A stretch of 54,552 bases of DNA from an uncultured Selenomonadales bacterium (GCA_946407095.1 CAMJMR010000013.1:1-54552), one strand, 5' to 3'; positions 36,210 through 45,499 are shown, counted from the first letter of the stretch. The notes: generated by a model not told the origin, from the sequence alone. A program made the numbers and translations.

Positions 36210-36554
36210 ATGCCGATTATTAAGCAGAATACAGTTTCAGCCTTGAATAAGGCGGGCGGCAAGGGCGAAATTTTCATCACGCACCTTTTGACGCCTGCTG
36301 AATTGGCGGGCAAGTGCGGCATGTTCGCCAAAGTCAGAATCCCCGTCGGCGCGTCGTTGGGTGTCCACCAACACGTCGGCACGACCGAAACTTATCACAT
36401 TCTCCAAGGCACGGCGACTTACACCGACAACGACAAGACTTACACCGTCAAGGCGGGCGATACGACTTTCTGCGCGGACGGCGACACTCACGGCATTGAA
36501 ACTGTCGGCGACGAGGATTTGATTTTCATCGCGCTGATTATTATTACGAAATAA
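36210..36554 (+). CDS. Cupin-domain protein
   Basis: A single small cupin of 114 residues. Motif 1 is VRIPVGASLGVHQHVGTTET with two His and a Glu ligand, and motif 2 is GDTTFCADGDTHGIETVG with a His. Metal binding is thus likely; activity cannot be named. ATG 36210 follows GGGAGG by seven bases. It is close behind the receiver gene and probably cotranscribed. A truncated modular repeat and an IS lie after it. Confidence 0.87.
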   Translation: MPIIKQNTVSALNKAGGKGEIFITHLLTPAELAGKCGMFAKVRIPVGASLGVHQHVGTTETYHILQGTATYTDNDKTYTVKAGDTTFCADGDTHGIETVGDEDLIFIALIIITK

Positions 36555-36556
36555 TT

Positions 36557-36612
36557 GCGCGGCGATTAACTTAAATCGTCAACGAGTGACGGCGCGCTAT
36601 CTGTTCTGCCGC
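36557..36612 (+). repeat. Modular intergenic repeat, partial copy 9
   Basis: GCGCGGCGATTAACTTAAAT, then GTCAACGAGTGACGGCGCGC, then TATCTGTTCTGCCGC. This matches the second half of copy 1 almost base for base. The IS lies 38 bases further. Confidence 0.75.
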
Positions 36613-36699
36613 GTCTATTGCGGGTTGCTTGCGCCGTCAAGCTTCCTGTGCTAAGAACAGGTGTTCATAAATGGTAAAAAGTGATATAGTAAATGTACT

Positions 36700-37074
36700 A
36701 TGAGAAAAAAATACGAAACAGACTTAACGGACGAGCAATGGGAAGTTATCTCGCCTTTGTTCGTCAACATGCGAAAACGCAAATGGGATAAGAGAGAATT
36801 GGTCAATGCGGTGTTGTATCTGGTGAAAACGGGGTGTCAGTGGCGTAATTTGCCGCACGATTTCCCGCCGGTTTTTACCGTGCACAGCTTTTATCGCCGC
36901 GCTCGGCTCAACGGTTTGTGGGACAAAATCCTCGAACACCTCGTAAAGCTGACGCGCCAAAGAGCAGGCTTGAGCGAAAATCCAACCCAAGCTTTAATCG
37001 ATTCCCAAAGCGTGAAAACGACAGGAGCCGTCGAACAAAAGGGTTTTGACGCGGGAAAAAAACGAAAGGAGTAA
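36700..37074 (+). CDS. IS transposase, first reading frame (OrfA)
   Basis: The N-terminal domain of an IS5-type transposase (DUF4096 type): LTDEQWEVISPLFV near residue 8, GCQWRNLPHDFPP near 45, and the first catalytic Asp in ALIDSQSVKTTGAVE near 106. The frame closes at a TAA soon after a run of seven A bases. OrfB continues in the -1 frame. The complete enzyme would come from slippage at A AAA AAA (37056-37062). Confidence 0.9.
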   Translation: MRKKYETDLTDEQWEVISPLFVNMRKRKWDKRELVNAVLYLVKTGCQWRNLPHDFPPVFTVHSFYRRARLNGLWDKILEHLVKLTRQRAGLSENPTQALIDSQSVKTTGAVEQKGFDAGKKRKE

Positions 37075-37457
37075 AACGCCAAATCGTCACCGACGAGACT
37101 GGTTGTCTTTTATCGGTCGTGATTCACAAAGCGAATTTACACGACACAAAAACGGGATATTGGGTAGCGGGTTTGGCGACTTTCGCCTATCCGACGTTGA
37201 AAAAGATATGCGGAGACGGCGGCTATCGTGGGACTTTCGTTTACGAAGCTCACAAATATTTTGGTTTGCAAGTAGAGATAAGTAAGAAGTTAAAGCCGCA
37301 CGGCTGGCAAGTATTGCCAAAACGGTGGATAGTGGAGCGGACTTTTTCTTGGCTCAATCACTCTCGGCGACTTAGCAAAGACTACGAGCTGACGGTTGCT
37401 TCTGCCGAGACCTTGATTAAGATTTCTCATATTTACACTTTGCTTAAACGTTTATGA
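37062..37457 (+). CDS. IS transposase, second reading frame (OrfB, -1 frameshift)
   Basis: It continues the DDE domain: VKRQIVTDETGCLL, HDTKTGYWVAGLA, the second catalytic Asp in KICGDGGYRG, and the Glu in WIVERTFSWLNHSRRL. No good start codon precedes the conserved part, so expression through -1 slippage from OrfA fits best. All catalytic residues are present, so the element looks intact. Confidence 0.85.
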   Translation, partial: TKGVKRQIVTDETGCLLSVVIHKANLHDTKTGYWVAGLATFAYPTLKKICGDGGYRGTFVYEAHKYFGLQVEISKKLKPHGWQVLPKRWIVERTFSWLNHSRRLSKDYELTVASAETLIKISHIYTLLKRL

Positions 37458-37503
37458 ACACTGATTCTAAGATACAAACACCTAAGGAAAGGAGTCGGTT
37501 TCA

Positions 37504-37683
37504 ATGGATATGAGCATAGCGGCATTATCGGTAGATTTGAACTTAGCCAAGACTCAACAGGAGCTGGGCGTCTCGGTCTTGAAAATGGCAATGGAGGCAG
37601 AAAAATCCGGTGTCGAAGAGGCTTTGGAAGTCGTAGGAAGCCTTGACCCTGCACTCGGACAAAATCTTGACGTAACGGCGTAA
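37504..37683 (+). CDS. YjfB-like small putative motility protein
   Basis: A 59-residue protein with the YjfB opening MDMSIAALSVDLNLAKTQQE, then GVSVLKMAMEAEKSG and a short tail. Members are small proteins often found with flagellar genes, with no proven reaction. AAGGAAAGGAG lies just before the ATG. It is separated from the IS by 36 bases; the IS insertion may have removed it from its old promoter. Confidence 0.75.
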   Translation: MDMSIAALSVDLNLAKTQQELGVSVLKMAMEAEKSGVEEALEVVGSLDPALGQNLDVTA

Positions 37684-37693
37684 TAAAAAGTAC

Positions 37694-37722
37694 TTGATTT
37701 TTTTATGACATTCTGCTAAATT
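37694..37722 (+). promoter_or_regulatory. Sigma-A-type promoter of hup
   Basis: TTGATT, 17 bases, then TAAATT, about 35 bases before the start. Confidence 0.6.
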
Positions 37723-37756
37723 CTGCGCGTGATTTTTTGAAGGAGGAATTCGTTTT

Positions 37757-38032
37757 ATGACGAGAGCTGAATTAATTGTAAACGTCGCCGACAAGGCGAA
37801 ACTTGACCGCAAGAGCGCGGAGCGTGCAGTCACGGCGACTTTTGACGTGATTAAAAAGGCGTTGATTGAGGGCGACAAAGTGCAAGTGTTGGGCTTCGGC
37901 ACGTTCGAGAATCGCACGCGGGCTGCCCGCAAAGGTCGCAACCCCCGCACCGGCGAAGAAATCGACATCAAGGCTTCCAATCTGCCGTCTTTCAAGGCGG
38001 GCAAGAGTCTCAAAGAAGCAGTCAATCACTAA
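37757..38032 (+). CDS. hup: DNA-binding protein HU
   Basis: A nucleoid protein that bends and wraps DNA as a dimer. The 91 residues follow the HU pattern: MTRAELIVNVADKAKLDRKS, GFGTFENRTRAARKGRNPRT and the final FKAGKSLKEAV. The DNA-inserting beta-arm Pro is in RNPRTGEE. GAAGGAGG precedes the ATG. It has its own promoter and terminator, so it is a single gene. Confidence 0.96.
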   Translation: MTRAELIVNVADKAKLDRKSAERAVTATFDVIKKALIEGDKVQVLGFGTFENRTRAARKGRNPRTGEEIDIKASNLPSFKAGKSLKEAVNH

Positions 38033-38045
38033 GGAAATTTTCCGC

Positions 38046-38081
38046 AGAGTCGAGATACATACTCGGCTCTGTTTTTGTTTT
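38046..38081 (+). terminator. Terminator after hup
   Basis: AGAGTCGA pairs with TCGGCTCT and GTTTTTGTTTT follows. Confidence 0.8.
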
Positions 38082-38202
38082 GGAAGGTCGCCAATAAAAA
38101 AATCTGCGTGAGAATTGACTTTCGCCGCGCAGATTTTTTCGTCGTCGCTATCGAAAATTTTTGACGTGACAGAGCCGCCCGCGTCGATTATAATTGTAAG
38201 CG

Positions 38203-38233
38203 TCAAAAAAAAAGACGCCCTCGGCGGACGTCT
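38203..38233 (-). terminator. Terminator of sigH
   Basis: On the minus strand, AGACGTCC and GGGCGTCT form a stem with a short loop, followed by nine T bases. Confidence 0.75.
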
Positions 38234-38969
38234 ATGAGTGAGTCGATTTCATTTGGCGGTCTAAGGTCGACAGCCCGCGATACACGGTGCCAATGTCGAT
38301 TGCCTCGCCGCGACTGGCTACGTAACGTTCAAGCTTGCGCTTAACTCGTTGGAGCGCGTTGTCGATTGATTTCACGTGACGATTCAAGCTCGCTGCTATT
38401 TCCTGATACGATTTGCCGTCAAGATAAGCCATGAGCACTTGCCATTCCAATTCGCTAAGGATTTCGGACATTTTCTTTTCGATGGCAAGAAATTCTTCGC
38501 GGCTGATAATCAGCTCTTCGGGGTCGGCAACCTTGACGCCGCTTATCACGTCCAAAAGCGTGCGGTCGGAGTCTTCGTCGTAAATCGGCTTGTTCAGCGA
38601 AATGTAAGAATTCAGCGGGATGTGCTTTTGGCGCGTGGCGGTCTTGATTGCCGTGATGATTTGGCGGGTCACGCACAGCTCGGCGAAGGCATGGAAGCTC
38701 GACAGCTTGTCGCTTTTGAAGTCGCGCACCGCCTTGTAAAAGCCAATCATGCCCTCTTGAATGATGTCTTCGCGGTCTGCGCCGATTAGAAAATACGAAC
38801 GCGCCTTGGCTCGCACGAAGCTGCGATAGCGGTGAATCAGATATTCCATTGCGGAGGGATTGTCCCGTTCCTTTATTTCGACGATAAGTTCTTCGTCGGT
38901 CAGCTGCTCGTACTTGGCGTACTCGTCGGCGATTTCATTCTCGAAAGAATTTTCAACGTTCGATTTCAT
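38232..38969 (-). CDS. sigH: Sigma factor, SigH/sporulation-type
   Basis: A sigma-70 family member of 245 residues resembling sigma-H. Region 2 is YLIHRYRSFVRAKARSYF, then GADREDIIQEGMIGFYKAVR, the core- and -10-binding stretch. Region 4 has ELEWQVLMAYLDGKSYQEIA with an HTH. In Bacillus sigma-H drives early sporulation and stationary-phase genes; whether this organism sporulates cannot be told. The gene has its own ribosome-binding site GGAGGGCG before the ATG, and a terminator. Its upstream neighbours are on the other strand, so it is likely monocistronic. Confidence 0.9.
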   Translation of the reverse strand: MKSNVENSFENEIADEYAKYEQLTDEELIVEIKERDNPSAMEYLIHRYRSFVRAKARSYFLIGADREDIIQEGMIGFYKAVRDFKSDKLSSFHAFAELCVTRQIITAIKTATRQKHIPLNSYISLNKPIYDEDSDRTLLDVISGVKVADPEELIISREEFLAIEKKMSEILSELEWQVLMAYLDGKSYQEIAASLNRHVKSIDNALQRVKRKLERYVASRGEAIDIGTVYRGLSTLDRQMKSTHS

Positions 38970-39108
38970 TTCACGCCCTCCAAATTTTTACGCGCTGATT
39001 ATACCGCGCCGCCTATTTTTAGTCAAATTTTTTCGGCGGCTTGGTAGGGATTATCAAGCGTCAAGTAGAATAGAAAAGTTTTCCTTAAAAGCGAAAGGAG
39101 CGATTGGA

Positions 39109-40449
39109 ATGCGCGTTGTGATAGTCGGAGCCGGCAAGCTCGGTTATACAATCGCCGAACTTTTGAGCAATGAGCAAATGTCGGTTACGGTTATCGACCG
39201 CGAAGAGGATCAGCTTGTTGCCGTGAAAAATAACTTGGACGTGCTGACGATAGCCGCCAACGGCGCAAGCCCGATAACTATGGACGACCCCGACGTAAAC
39301 GGCGCGGACGTCTTCATTGCCGTCACGGGCACCGACGAAGTTAACATGGTTGCCTGCATTTTGGCGAAGAAGCACGGCATTAAGCACACAATCGCCCGAA
39401 TTCGCGACATGCAATTTATCAGCGAGGCGAAGGACTATCTCAAGAAAAATTTCGACATAGATTTGATGCTCAACCCCGAAGTGATAGCCGCGCACGAAAT
39501 TTATCGAATCCTCATGACGCCCGCCGCCCTTGACGTCGACGAGTTCGCGGGCGGCAAAGTTCGGCTCTTTGAAGTAAAAATCGGCAAGCACAGCAAGTAC
39601 GTCGACATTCCGCTGAAAAATTTGAAATTGCCGACGGGAGTCTTGGCGGGGCTGATTTTCCGCGACCACCAAATGATAATTCCGCACGGCGACGATTCCC
39701 TTCAAGTGCACGACAACGCGTACTTTATCGGCTTCCCCGACGCCATACAGAAGTTTAGCACGAATTTCGTTCGGCAAGACTCGCGCAAGCTCGAACGGGT
39801 AATGATAATCGGCGCGGGCAGAATCGGGCGGACGTTGGCTGTCATGTTGGTCAAGGCGGGCGTCAAAGTTAAAGTCATCGAAAAGGAGCGCGACCGTTGC
39901 GAGGATATGGCGCAACTTTTGACGGGCGACAGCATAGCGATATACGGCGACGGCGCGAACGTCGATTTGCTTGCGCAAGAGGGCATCGCCTCGGCTGATG
40001 TCGTCGTCTGCCTGACCGAAGACGATAAGCTGAATTTGATGATGGCTCTGCTTGCCAAAAACTTGGGCGCGAAAAAAACCGTCGTGCGCGTCTATCGAAC
40101 GGAATACGCTGACTTAATCGCGAAAGTCGGCGTCGACGTGGTCATATCTGCGCGGCTTTTGGCGGCAAGTGAGGTTTTGGCGTTCGTGAGGCGCGGCGGC
40201 GTCGTGAGCGTGTCGATATTGGAAGGCGCGCGGGCGGAGGCGGTTGAAGTCATCGTCCAGAGCGGCGCGAAAGTGGCGGGGAAAAAGCTTATGGATGTGC
40301 GCTTGCCGAAGTCGTGCTTGGTGTGCGCCTACGTTCGCAAGGGCAAGGCGGCAATTCCCAACGGTCACACGATACTTGAGCCGGGCGACAGGACGATTTT
40401 ATTTTGCCTGCGCGGTGCGGCGCAAGAAGTCATGACATGGTTCAATTAA
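39109..40449 (+). CDS. trkA: TrkA, potassium transport NAD-binding regulator
   Basis: A peripheral protein that controls TrkH-type potassium channels. It has two repeats of a RCK unit: MRVVIVGAGKLGYTIAELL at residue 1 and VMIIGAGRIGRTLAVMLVK near 230 are the two NAD-binding loops, each followed by a TrkA_C domain. Length is 446. AAAGGAG precedes the ATG. The membrane partner TrkH is not in the window; a DUF47 gene follows with a gap of 11 bases, so those two probably share a transcript. Confidence 0.94.
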   Translation: MRVVIVGAGKLGYTIAELLSNEQMSVTVIDREEDQLVAVKNNLDVLTIAANGASPITMDDPDVNGADVFIAVTGTDEVNMVACILAKKHGIKHTIARIRDMQFISEAKDYLKKNFDIDLMLNPEVIAAHEIYRILMTPAALDVDEFAGGKVRLFEVKIGKHSKYVDIPLKNLKLPTGVLAGLIFRDHQMIIPHGDDSLQVHDNAYFIGFPDAIQKFSTNFVRQDSRKLERVMIIGAGRIGRTLAVMLVKAGVKVKVIEKERDRCEDMAQLLTGDSIAIYGDGANVDLLAQEGIASADVVVCLTEDDKLNLMMALLAKNLGAKKTVVRVYRTEYADLIAKVGVDVVISARLLAASEVLAFVRRGGVVSVSILEGARAEAVEVIVQSGAKVAGKKLMDVRLPKSCLVCAYVRKGKAAIPNGHTILEPGDRTILFCLRGAAQEVMTWFN

Positions 40450-40460
40450 GGAGGCTTCAC

Positions 40461-41117
40461 ATGTTTAATTTCTCTCGCAAAGACACGGAATTCTTCGATT
40501 TGTTTCTGGAGAACGCAAAATTTTTTCATCTGGGCGCGGTGTTGCTCGACGACGTGATTAAAGACCCCAATCAAGCTTTGGAGCGCATTGAGGATATTTT
40601 GGGGCTCGAATCGTCCGCCGACGCCGTCAACGAGAAAATCATCAACAAGCTGAACTTGAGCTTCATAACGCCGATTGACCGCGAAGACATTTACGCGATA
40701 GCCGGCGAACTCGCCAACGGCGTCGACATGTTGCAAGGCGCGTTGCAAAGGATAATCATGTATCACGCGGGGCATTCGACGAAACGCTCGCACGCCTTGA
40801 CGAAACTTTTGCTCGACAGCACCAACGACTTGGTTACGGCGTTCAAACTGCTTAACGACGTGAAAAAAAATCAGCGCGAAATTCTCGACGCCGTTCACCG
40901 CATTGCCGACAACGAAAGTCGCGGCGATTTGATTTTCCGCGCAGACATCGGCATCCTCTTCGACGAGGCGGCGGAGGCTGCGCGCGAACACGGGGCAAGC
41001 CGCGCCGTCATCCATCTTATCAAGTGGAAGGACATCCTTGAGGACGTCGAGGAGGCTCTTGACCACACGAAGAAGGTCGGCGATATGATTCGCGGCGTCG
41101 TCATGAAGTACGCGTAG
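40461..41117 (+). CDS. DUF47/PhoU-like phosphate transport accessory protein
   Basis: An all-helical protein of 218 residues. GLESSADAVNEKIINKLNLS and ITPIDREDIYAIAGELANGV are conserved DUF47 stretches with acidic metal-binding groups, and the last helix carries VEEALDHTKKVGDMI. DUF47 proteins are usually encoded next to Pit-type phosphate transporters; no such gene lies here. ATG 40461 follows AAGGAGG by six bases; the longer frame starts inside trkA. Stop at 41115-41117. Confidence 0.88.
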   Translation: MFNFSRKDTEFFDLFLENAKFFHLGAVLLDDVIKDPNQALERIEDILGLESSADAVNEKIINKLNLSFITPIDREDIYAIAGELANGVDMLQGALQRIIMYHAGHSTKRSHALTKLLLDSTNDLVTAFKLLNDVKKNQREILDAVHRIADNESRGDLIFRADIGILFDEAAEAAREHGASRAVIHLIKWKDILEDVEEALDHTKKVGDMIRGVVMKYA

Positions 41118-41183
41118 CAGGGATTTGTTTTTTTCCGTTGAATACTTGCAAAGAATTTAGTGCCGCGAAGGAGGCAGGTTGAT

Positions 41184-42482
41184 TTGAGAGCTGAAGGAAT
41201 TATGCCGATAATCGGGAGCAAATTCGATCCCTTGACGGGGCTCTACAATCGCGAAACTTTTTACACTGAAGCGAGGTTGCTTTTGGGAGCGCGTCACGAT
41301 ACCAAATACTGTATCGTTTGCATGGATATAAGCTGCTTTAAAATCATAAACGACCTGTTCCACGCGGACACGGGCAATGTGATTTTGAAGACGGCGGCTG
41401 ACTATTTCAAGGCAAAGCTCAACCCGCGCACGTCCCTTAGTTGCCGCGCCGACGCCGACCATTTTGTTTTGTGCGTGCCCGCCGAGGAACTTGACATGGA
41501 TCAGATTATCAAAGACCTTGACGAACGCATTCAAGCCTTGCACATCAGCCACAACATTTTATTTTTTGCCGGCATCTATCACGTCGACAACATTAACTTG
41601 CCGATTAATCAAATGTGCGACCGCGCAGGCATGGCGTTGCGCCGAATCAAGGGCAGTTACTTGACGCGCTACGCCTACTACGACGCAAAAATGCGCGACC
41701 AGATGATTGAGGAGCTGCTCATAACGGGCAACCTGGAAATTGCTTTGTTGGAGCATCAGTTCACGATTTTCCTGCAACCGATTTTCGACCCGCACAAGAA
41801 CACCGTCGTCAGTGCCGAGGCCTTGGTGCGTTGGTTCCACCCCGTTCACGGCATGGTTTCGCCGGGCAAGTTCATTCCCGTCTGTGAGCGCAACGGTTTT
41901 ATCGTGCGCCTCGACCGTTTTGTTTGGGAGGAGACTTGCCGCCTGCAACGCAAACGCCTCGACGCGGGCAAGCCTGTCGTCCCCATTTCCGTCAACTTGT
42001 CGCGCTTGAACTTCTACAGCCTCGACTTGCCCGAATTCCTGGCGAACTTGCTGGAAAAGTACAAGCTGGAGCCGTGGATGTTGAAATTGGAAGTGACGGA
42101 AAGTGCCTACACCGACAATCAGTTGCAGTTGCTCGACATGATTTCGACGTTCAAAGGGCTGGGCTTTTCGGTTTTAATGGACGACTTCGGTTCGGGCTAC
42201 TCTTCGCTGAACATGCTAAAGGACATGCCGCTCGACACGCTGAAGGTCGATATGGCATTCATTCGCGAACTGGAAAAATCAAAGCGCGTGGCAGTCATTT
42301 TGAAATTCATCGTGGAGCTGGCGGAGGAATTGGGCATGAGTGTCGTCGTCGAAGGCGTCGAAACTCAAGCGCAAGCCGATTACGTTTCAAGCCTCGGTGA
42401 AGTTTCGATTCAAGGATATTTTTTCTCGCGCCCGCTGCCCATTCCCGATTACGAAAAACTTTTGGACAAATACCTTTCCTGA
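41184..42482 (+). CDS. GGDEF-EAL protein with degenerate GGDEF site
   Basis: The N-terminal half (about residues 10-165) is a GGDEF domain that has lost its signature: CRADADHF stands where RxGGDEEF is expected, so cyclase activity is unlikely. The EAL domain keeps its key parts: SAEALVRWFHP, NLSRLNFYSLDL, KLEVTESAYTD, DDFGSGYSSL and EGVETQAQ, with QGYFFSRPL at the end. A cyclic-di-GMP phosphodiesterase is therefore plausible. No sensor or membrane domain is present. TTG 41184 is nine bases after AAGGAGG, which I prefer to GTG 41160. Confidence 0.9.
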   Translation: MRAEGIMPIIGSKFDPLTGLYNRETFYTEARLLLGARHDTKYCIVCMDISCFKIINDLFHADTGNVILKTAADYFKAKLNPRTSLSCRADADHFVLCVPAEELDMDQIIKDLDERIQALHISHNILFFAGIYHVDNINLPINQMCDRAGMALRRIKGSYLTRYAYYDAKMRDQMIEELLITGNLEIALLEHQFTIFLQPIFDPHKNTVVSAEALVRWFHPVHGMVSPGKFIPVCERNGFIVRLDRFVWEETCRLQRKRLDAGKPVVPISVNLSRLNFYSLDLPEFLANLLEKYKLEPWMLKLEVTESAYTDNQLQLLDMISTFKGLGFSVLMDDFGSGYSSLNMLKDMPLDTLKVDMAFIRELEKSKRVAVILKFIVELAEELGMSVVVEGVETQAQADYVSSLGEVSIQGYFFSRPLPIPDYEKLLDKYLS

Positions 42483-42576
42483 CGACAAAAGCTGACAGTT
42501 GCGGATTCGGGCTGTCGGCTTTTAGTTTACGGGCGGGACAAGTCAATAAACTTTAACTTACAACGGAGGTTTTGCT

Positions 42577-43989
42577 ATGCTTAAGAAGACGAAAATCATC
42601 TGCACGCAAGGACCCGCGACCGACGCGCCGGGCGTCATCGAAGGGCTCATCGAAAACGGCATGAACGCCGCCCGCTTCAACTTTTCTCACGGCGACCACG
42701 CGGGGCATCAAAAACGCATCGACGCCGTCAAAGCCGCCGCCAAAAAGGCAGGCAAAATCATTTCGCTGGTTCTCGATACCAAAGGCCCCGAAATGCGGCT
42801 CGGCGAATTCAAAGACGGCTCGGTTCAGCTCGTCGAAGGCAACAAGTTCACGCTGGTCAACGACGACATTCAGGGCGACGAAACGAAAGCCACCGTCAAT
42901 CACAAACTGCTTTACACCGAAGTCAAAGTCGGCGACAAACTTTTGCTCAACGACGGGCTTGTCGAATTGCGCATTGATTCAATCGAAGGCAAGGACATTC
43001 ACACGACGATTTTGAATTCGGGAAAGATGAGTTCTCGCAAGCGCGTTGCGGCGCCGGGCGTGTCGTTGGGCTTGCCCGCCGTCAGCGAACAGGACGAACA
43101 GGACATCCTTTTCGGCATCAGAAACAACATGGATTTCGTGGCGGCAAGTTTCATTCAGCGCGCGGCGGACGTCGAAGAAATTCGCAACCTTATCGTCAAA
43201 AGCGGCGGCCACATGGAAATTATTTCCAAAATCGAAAACCTTGAGGGCGTCAAGAACATCGACGAGATTATCGCGGCAAGTGACGGGATTATGGTTGCGC
43301 GCGGCGATTTGGGTGTCGAAATTCCCGCCGAGGACGTGCCGATTATCCAAAAGGACATTATCAAGAAGTGCAACGCCGTCGGCAAGCCCGTCGTCGTCGC
43401 CACGCAAATGCTTGAAAGCATGACGATTAACCCGCGTCCCACCCGCGCAGAAGTGTCGGACGTCGGCAACGCCATTTTGGACGGCGCGGATGTCATTATG
43501 CTCAGCGGCGAAACGGCAAGCGGCAAATATCCCGTCGAAGCGGCGGCCATGATGAATCAAATCGCTTGCAGAATTGAGCAATCGCTTGAGTACAAAGACA
43601 TTTTCCTGCGCAAAGGCATGGAGCGCAAACATTCGCACACGGACGCCATAGCGCACGCCACAGTTCAGCTCGGCTACGAACTCAATGCCGCCGCGATTAT
43701 CACGCCGACGCGTTCGGGCTATACCACCTGCGTCGTGTCCAAGTACAAGCCCAAGGCGCCGATTATCGCCTTCACGCAAAACGACCAAGTTGCTCGCCAT
43801 TTGAACTTGCGCTGGGGCGTCTTCCCGATTTCGGGCACGCCGTGGCTCGATATCGTCAGCATGATTGACTATTCGGCGGCAGCCGCGCTTGAGAAAGGCT
43901 ACGTTCAGAAAGGCGACCTCGTCATTTTGACGGCGGGCATGAAGTACGGCGAAGGCGGCACCTCCTCAATCCGCCTGCACACCATCTGA
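42577..43989 (+). CDS. pyk: Pyruvate kinase
   Basis: It makes pyruvate and ATP from phosphoenolpyruvate. KKTKIICTQGPATDAPG, NAARFNFSHGDHAGH and VLDTKGPEMRLGEF are the first conserved blocks; the catalytic loop has EIISKIENLEGVKN, and MVARGDLGVEIPAE and QMLESMTINPRPTRAEVSDV follow. The C-terminal regulatory domain (GYTTCVVSKYKPKAPIIAFT) is present. 470 residues is usual. CGGAGG precedes the ATG. A terminator follows. It lies alone, with no pfkA nearby. Confidence 0.96.
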   Translation: MLKKTKIICTQGPATDAPGVIEGLIENGMNAARFNFSHGDHAGHQKRIDAVKAAAKKAGKIISLVLDTKGPEMRLGEFKDGSVQLVEGNKFTLVNDDIQGDETKATVNHKLLYTEVKVGDKLLLNDGLVELRIDSIEGKDIHTTILNSGKMSSRKRVAAPGVSLGLPAVSEQDEQDILFGIRNNMDFVAASFIQRAADVEEIRNLIVKSGGHMEIISKIENLEGVKNIDEIIAASDGIMVARGDLGVEIPAEDVPIIQKDIIKKCNAVGKPVVVATQMLESMTINPRPTRAEVSDVGNAILDGADVIMLSGETASGKYPVEAAAMMNQIACRIEQSLEYKDIFLRKGMERKHSHTDAIAHATVQLGYELNAAAIITPTRSGYTTCVVSKYKPKAPIIAFTQNDQVARHLNLRWGVFPISGTPWLDIVSMIDYSAAAALEKGYVQKGDLVILTAGMKYGEGGTSSIRLHTI

Positions 43990-44013
43990 TAATTCACGCC
44001 TCATAAAAATTTT

Positions 44014-44045
44014 AAGCCCCGACAATTAAGTCGAGGCTTTTTTTT
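44014..44045 (+). terminator. Terminator after pyk
   Basis: AAGCCCCGAC and GTCGAGGCTT form a stem with one mismatch, and eight T bases follow. Confidence 0.8.
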
Positions 44046-44079
44046 GCGAAAGAAACGTTTCCGTTTAAGTGTGCGTTGC

Positions 44080-45465
44080 TTACCATGCTATACCGTTGCC
44101 CGAAATTAAATCCTGCGCGGCGGGAGAATCGCGCTGTATGTTGAGCGTCACGGGCATTTCGATTTCCGCTTCAAGGAATTTTTTCAAACGCCCTGCTTCC
44201 TCGGCGGTGACTGGCTCCTTGATGTAAAGAATAATCATGAATCGTTTTTCGAGCGTCAAAATTTCGCCGCCCTCCGCGCGCGCCACTTTCGGGAAGGCTG
44301 CAGGCAGTCGTTCGTTGAGCTTGTCCAAAAGTTTTTTCTGCTCGGAAAGTTTCTGATAGGCGGGGTAATACGTCGCGCTTAGCGATTTGTATTTTTTTAG
44401 CTCCGCCGACTCCGCCTCCCGTATGCCGACGTAGCGCTCGCTGTTCAACGTGTTCTGCAAAATTTTATTAACGCCCGCTTCGTCAAGCCCCTCGTGAAAT
44501 TGATTCTGCACGACCTGCAAGCTGTAGCCTTCCAAGTACGAATCCGCCAATTTCTTCTGCAAGTCCGCAATGTCCGAATCGTTGAGCGTCTGGCCGATTG
44601 ATACCACTTCCAAAACATTTTCTTGCGGCTTTAGCTTGTAGGAAACGGCTTGGCGCGCCTGCGTGTTGAAAAGCGTTTCGACAAAATTTTTCGCGCGGAC
44701 GTTCTCCAAATTCTCTCGAATGCTTATGTGCGCCATTCGCAAGCTGGGCAAAATCACAAGCACGCCCAAAATCGTCAGGAAAATTCGTTGGTGGCGGAAG
44801 TTGCTCTCCGAAACGTATTCCTTGGCGGGCACGCGCAAGACCTTCAAGACCGCGAACGCCGACAGGCAAATGAACACGCTATTGATGAAAAACAGATACA
44901 GCGCGCCCCAAAAGAACGTCGGCTGGTGCGTGGCGATACCGTAGCCGGCAGTGCACAGCGGCGGCATCAGCGCAGTCGCTATCGCCACGCCGGGAATGAC
45001 GTTGCCGCGTTCCTCACGCGTCAAGCCGATTATGCCCGCCGTCCCGCCGAATATCGCTATCAACACGTCCCAAATCGTCGGCGCAGTCCGCGCTATCAGC
45101 TCGCTCGACGCGGTCGTTATCGGCGTCAGCGAAAAATATATCGCCGACGTCAAAATCGACAGGAACACTTGAAACGACAGCTTCAAGAACGATTCTTTGA
45201 CGTATTGCGTGTCGTAGGCCGCCATGCCGTAGCCCAATGCCGTTATGTTGCCCATAAGCGGCGAAATCAGCATTGCGCCGATAATGACCGCCGTTGAATT
45301 CATGTTCAGCCCGATTGACGCAATGAAAATCGCCAAGACCAGAATGCACATGTTCGTGCCCTTGAGGACGCCGCCCGCCCTTATTCGCTCGATAATTTCT
45401 GCCATTGACGCGCTGTCTTCGTGCAGGCTGAACAATTCGCCGAACGCCTTTTTGAATTGCTCCAT
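44080..45465 (-). CDS. DUF389 family membrane protein
   Basis: An integral membrane protein with about six hydrophobic segments in the first 240 residues (LVLAIFIASIGLNMNSTAVI, AMLISPLMGNITALGYGMA, TAGIIGLTREERG, GVAIATALMPPLCTAGYGIA). The last two are hallmarks of DUF389 (TIGR00341). Residues after 240 form a soluble part including a coiled coil (KYKSLSATYYPAYQKLSEQKK). The function of the family is unknown. It begins at 45465 with AGGAAGTGAATT upstream of the ATG, 34 bases after tyrA, so it could be the last gene of the aroF-tyrA unit. Confidence 0.92.
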   Translation of the reverse strand: MEQFKKAFGELFSLHEDSASMAEIIERIRAGGVLKGTNMCILVLAIFIASIGLNMNSTAVIIGAMLISPLMGNITALGYGMAAYDTQYVKESFLKLSFQVFLSILTSAIYFSLTPITTASSELIARTAPTIWDVLIAIFGGTAGIIGLTREERGNVIPGVAIATALMPPLCTAGYGIATHQPTFFWGALYLFFINSVFICLSAFAVLKVLRVPAKEYVSESNFRHQRIFLTILGVLVILPSLRMAHISIRENLENVRAKNFVETLFNTQARQAVSYKLKPQENVLEVVSIGQTLNDSDIADLQKKLADSYLEGYSLQVVQNQFHEGLDEAGVNKILQNTLNSERYVGIREAESAELKKYKSLSATYYPAYQKLSEQKKLLDKLNERLPAAFPKVARAEGGEILTLEKRFMIILYIKEPVTAEEAGRLKKFLEAEIEMPVTLNIQRDSPAAQDLISGNGIAW

Positions 45466-45499
45466 AATTCACTTCCTTAGCCATATGCAAACCGTCAAA

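Larger units (their letters stand above)
36654..37467 (+). mobile_element. Complete IS5-family insertion sequence (about 814 bp)
   Basis: The ends are inverted repeats: left GAACAGGTGTTCATAAATG, right (reverse complement) GAATCAGTGTTCATAAACG. TAA is present on both sides (36651-36653 and 37468-37470), consistent with a 3-bp target duplication of the TNA type of IS1031-like members. It encodes a transposase split in two frames. One end is repeated, with one difference over 48 bases, at the right edge of the window. Confidence 0.9.
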
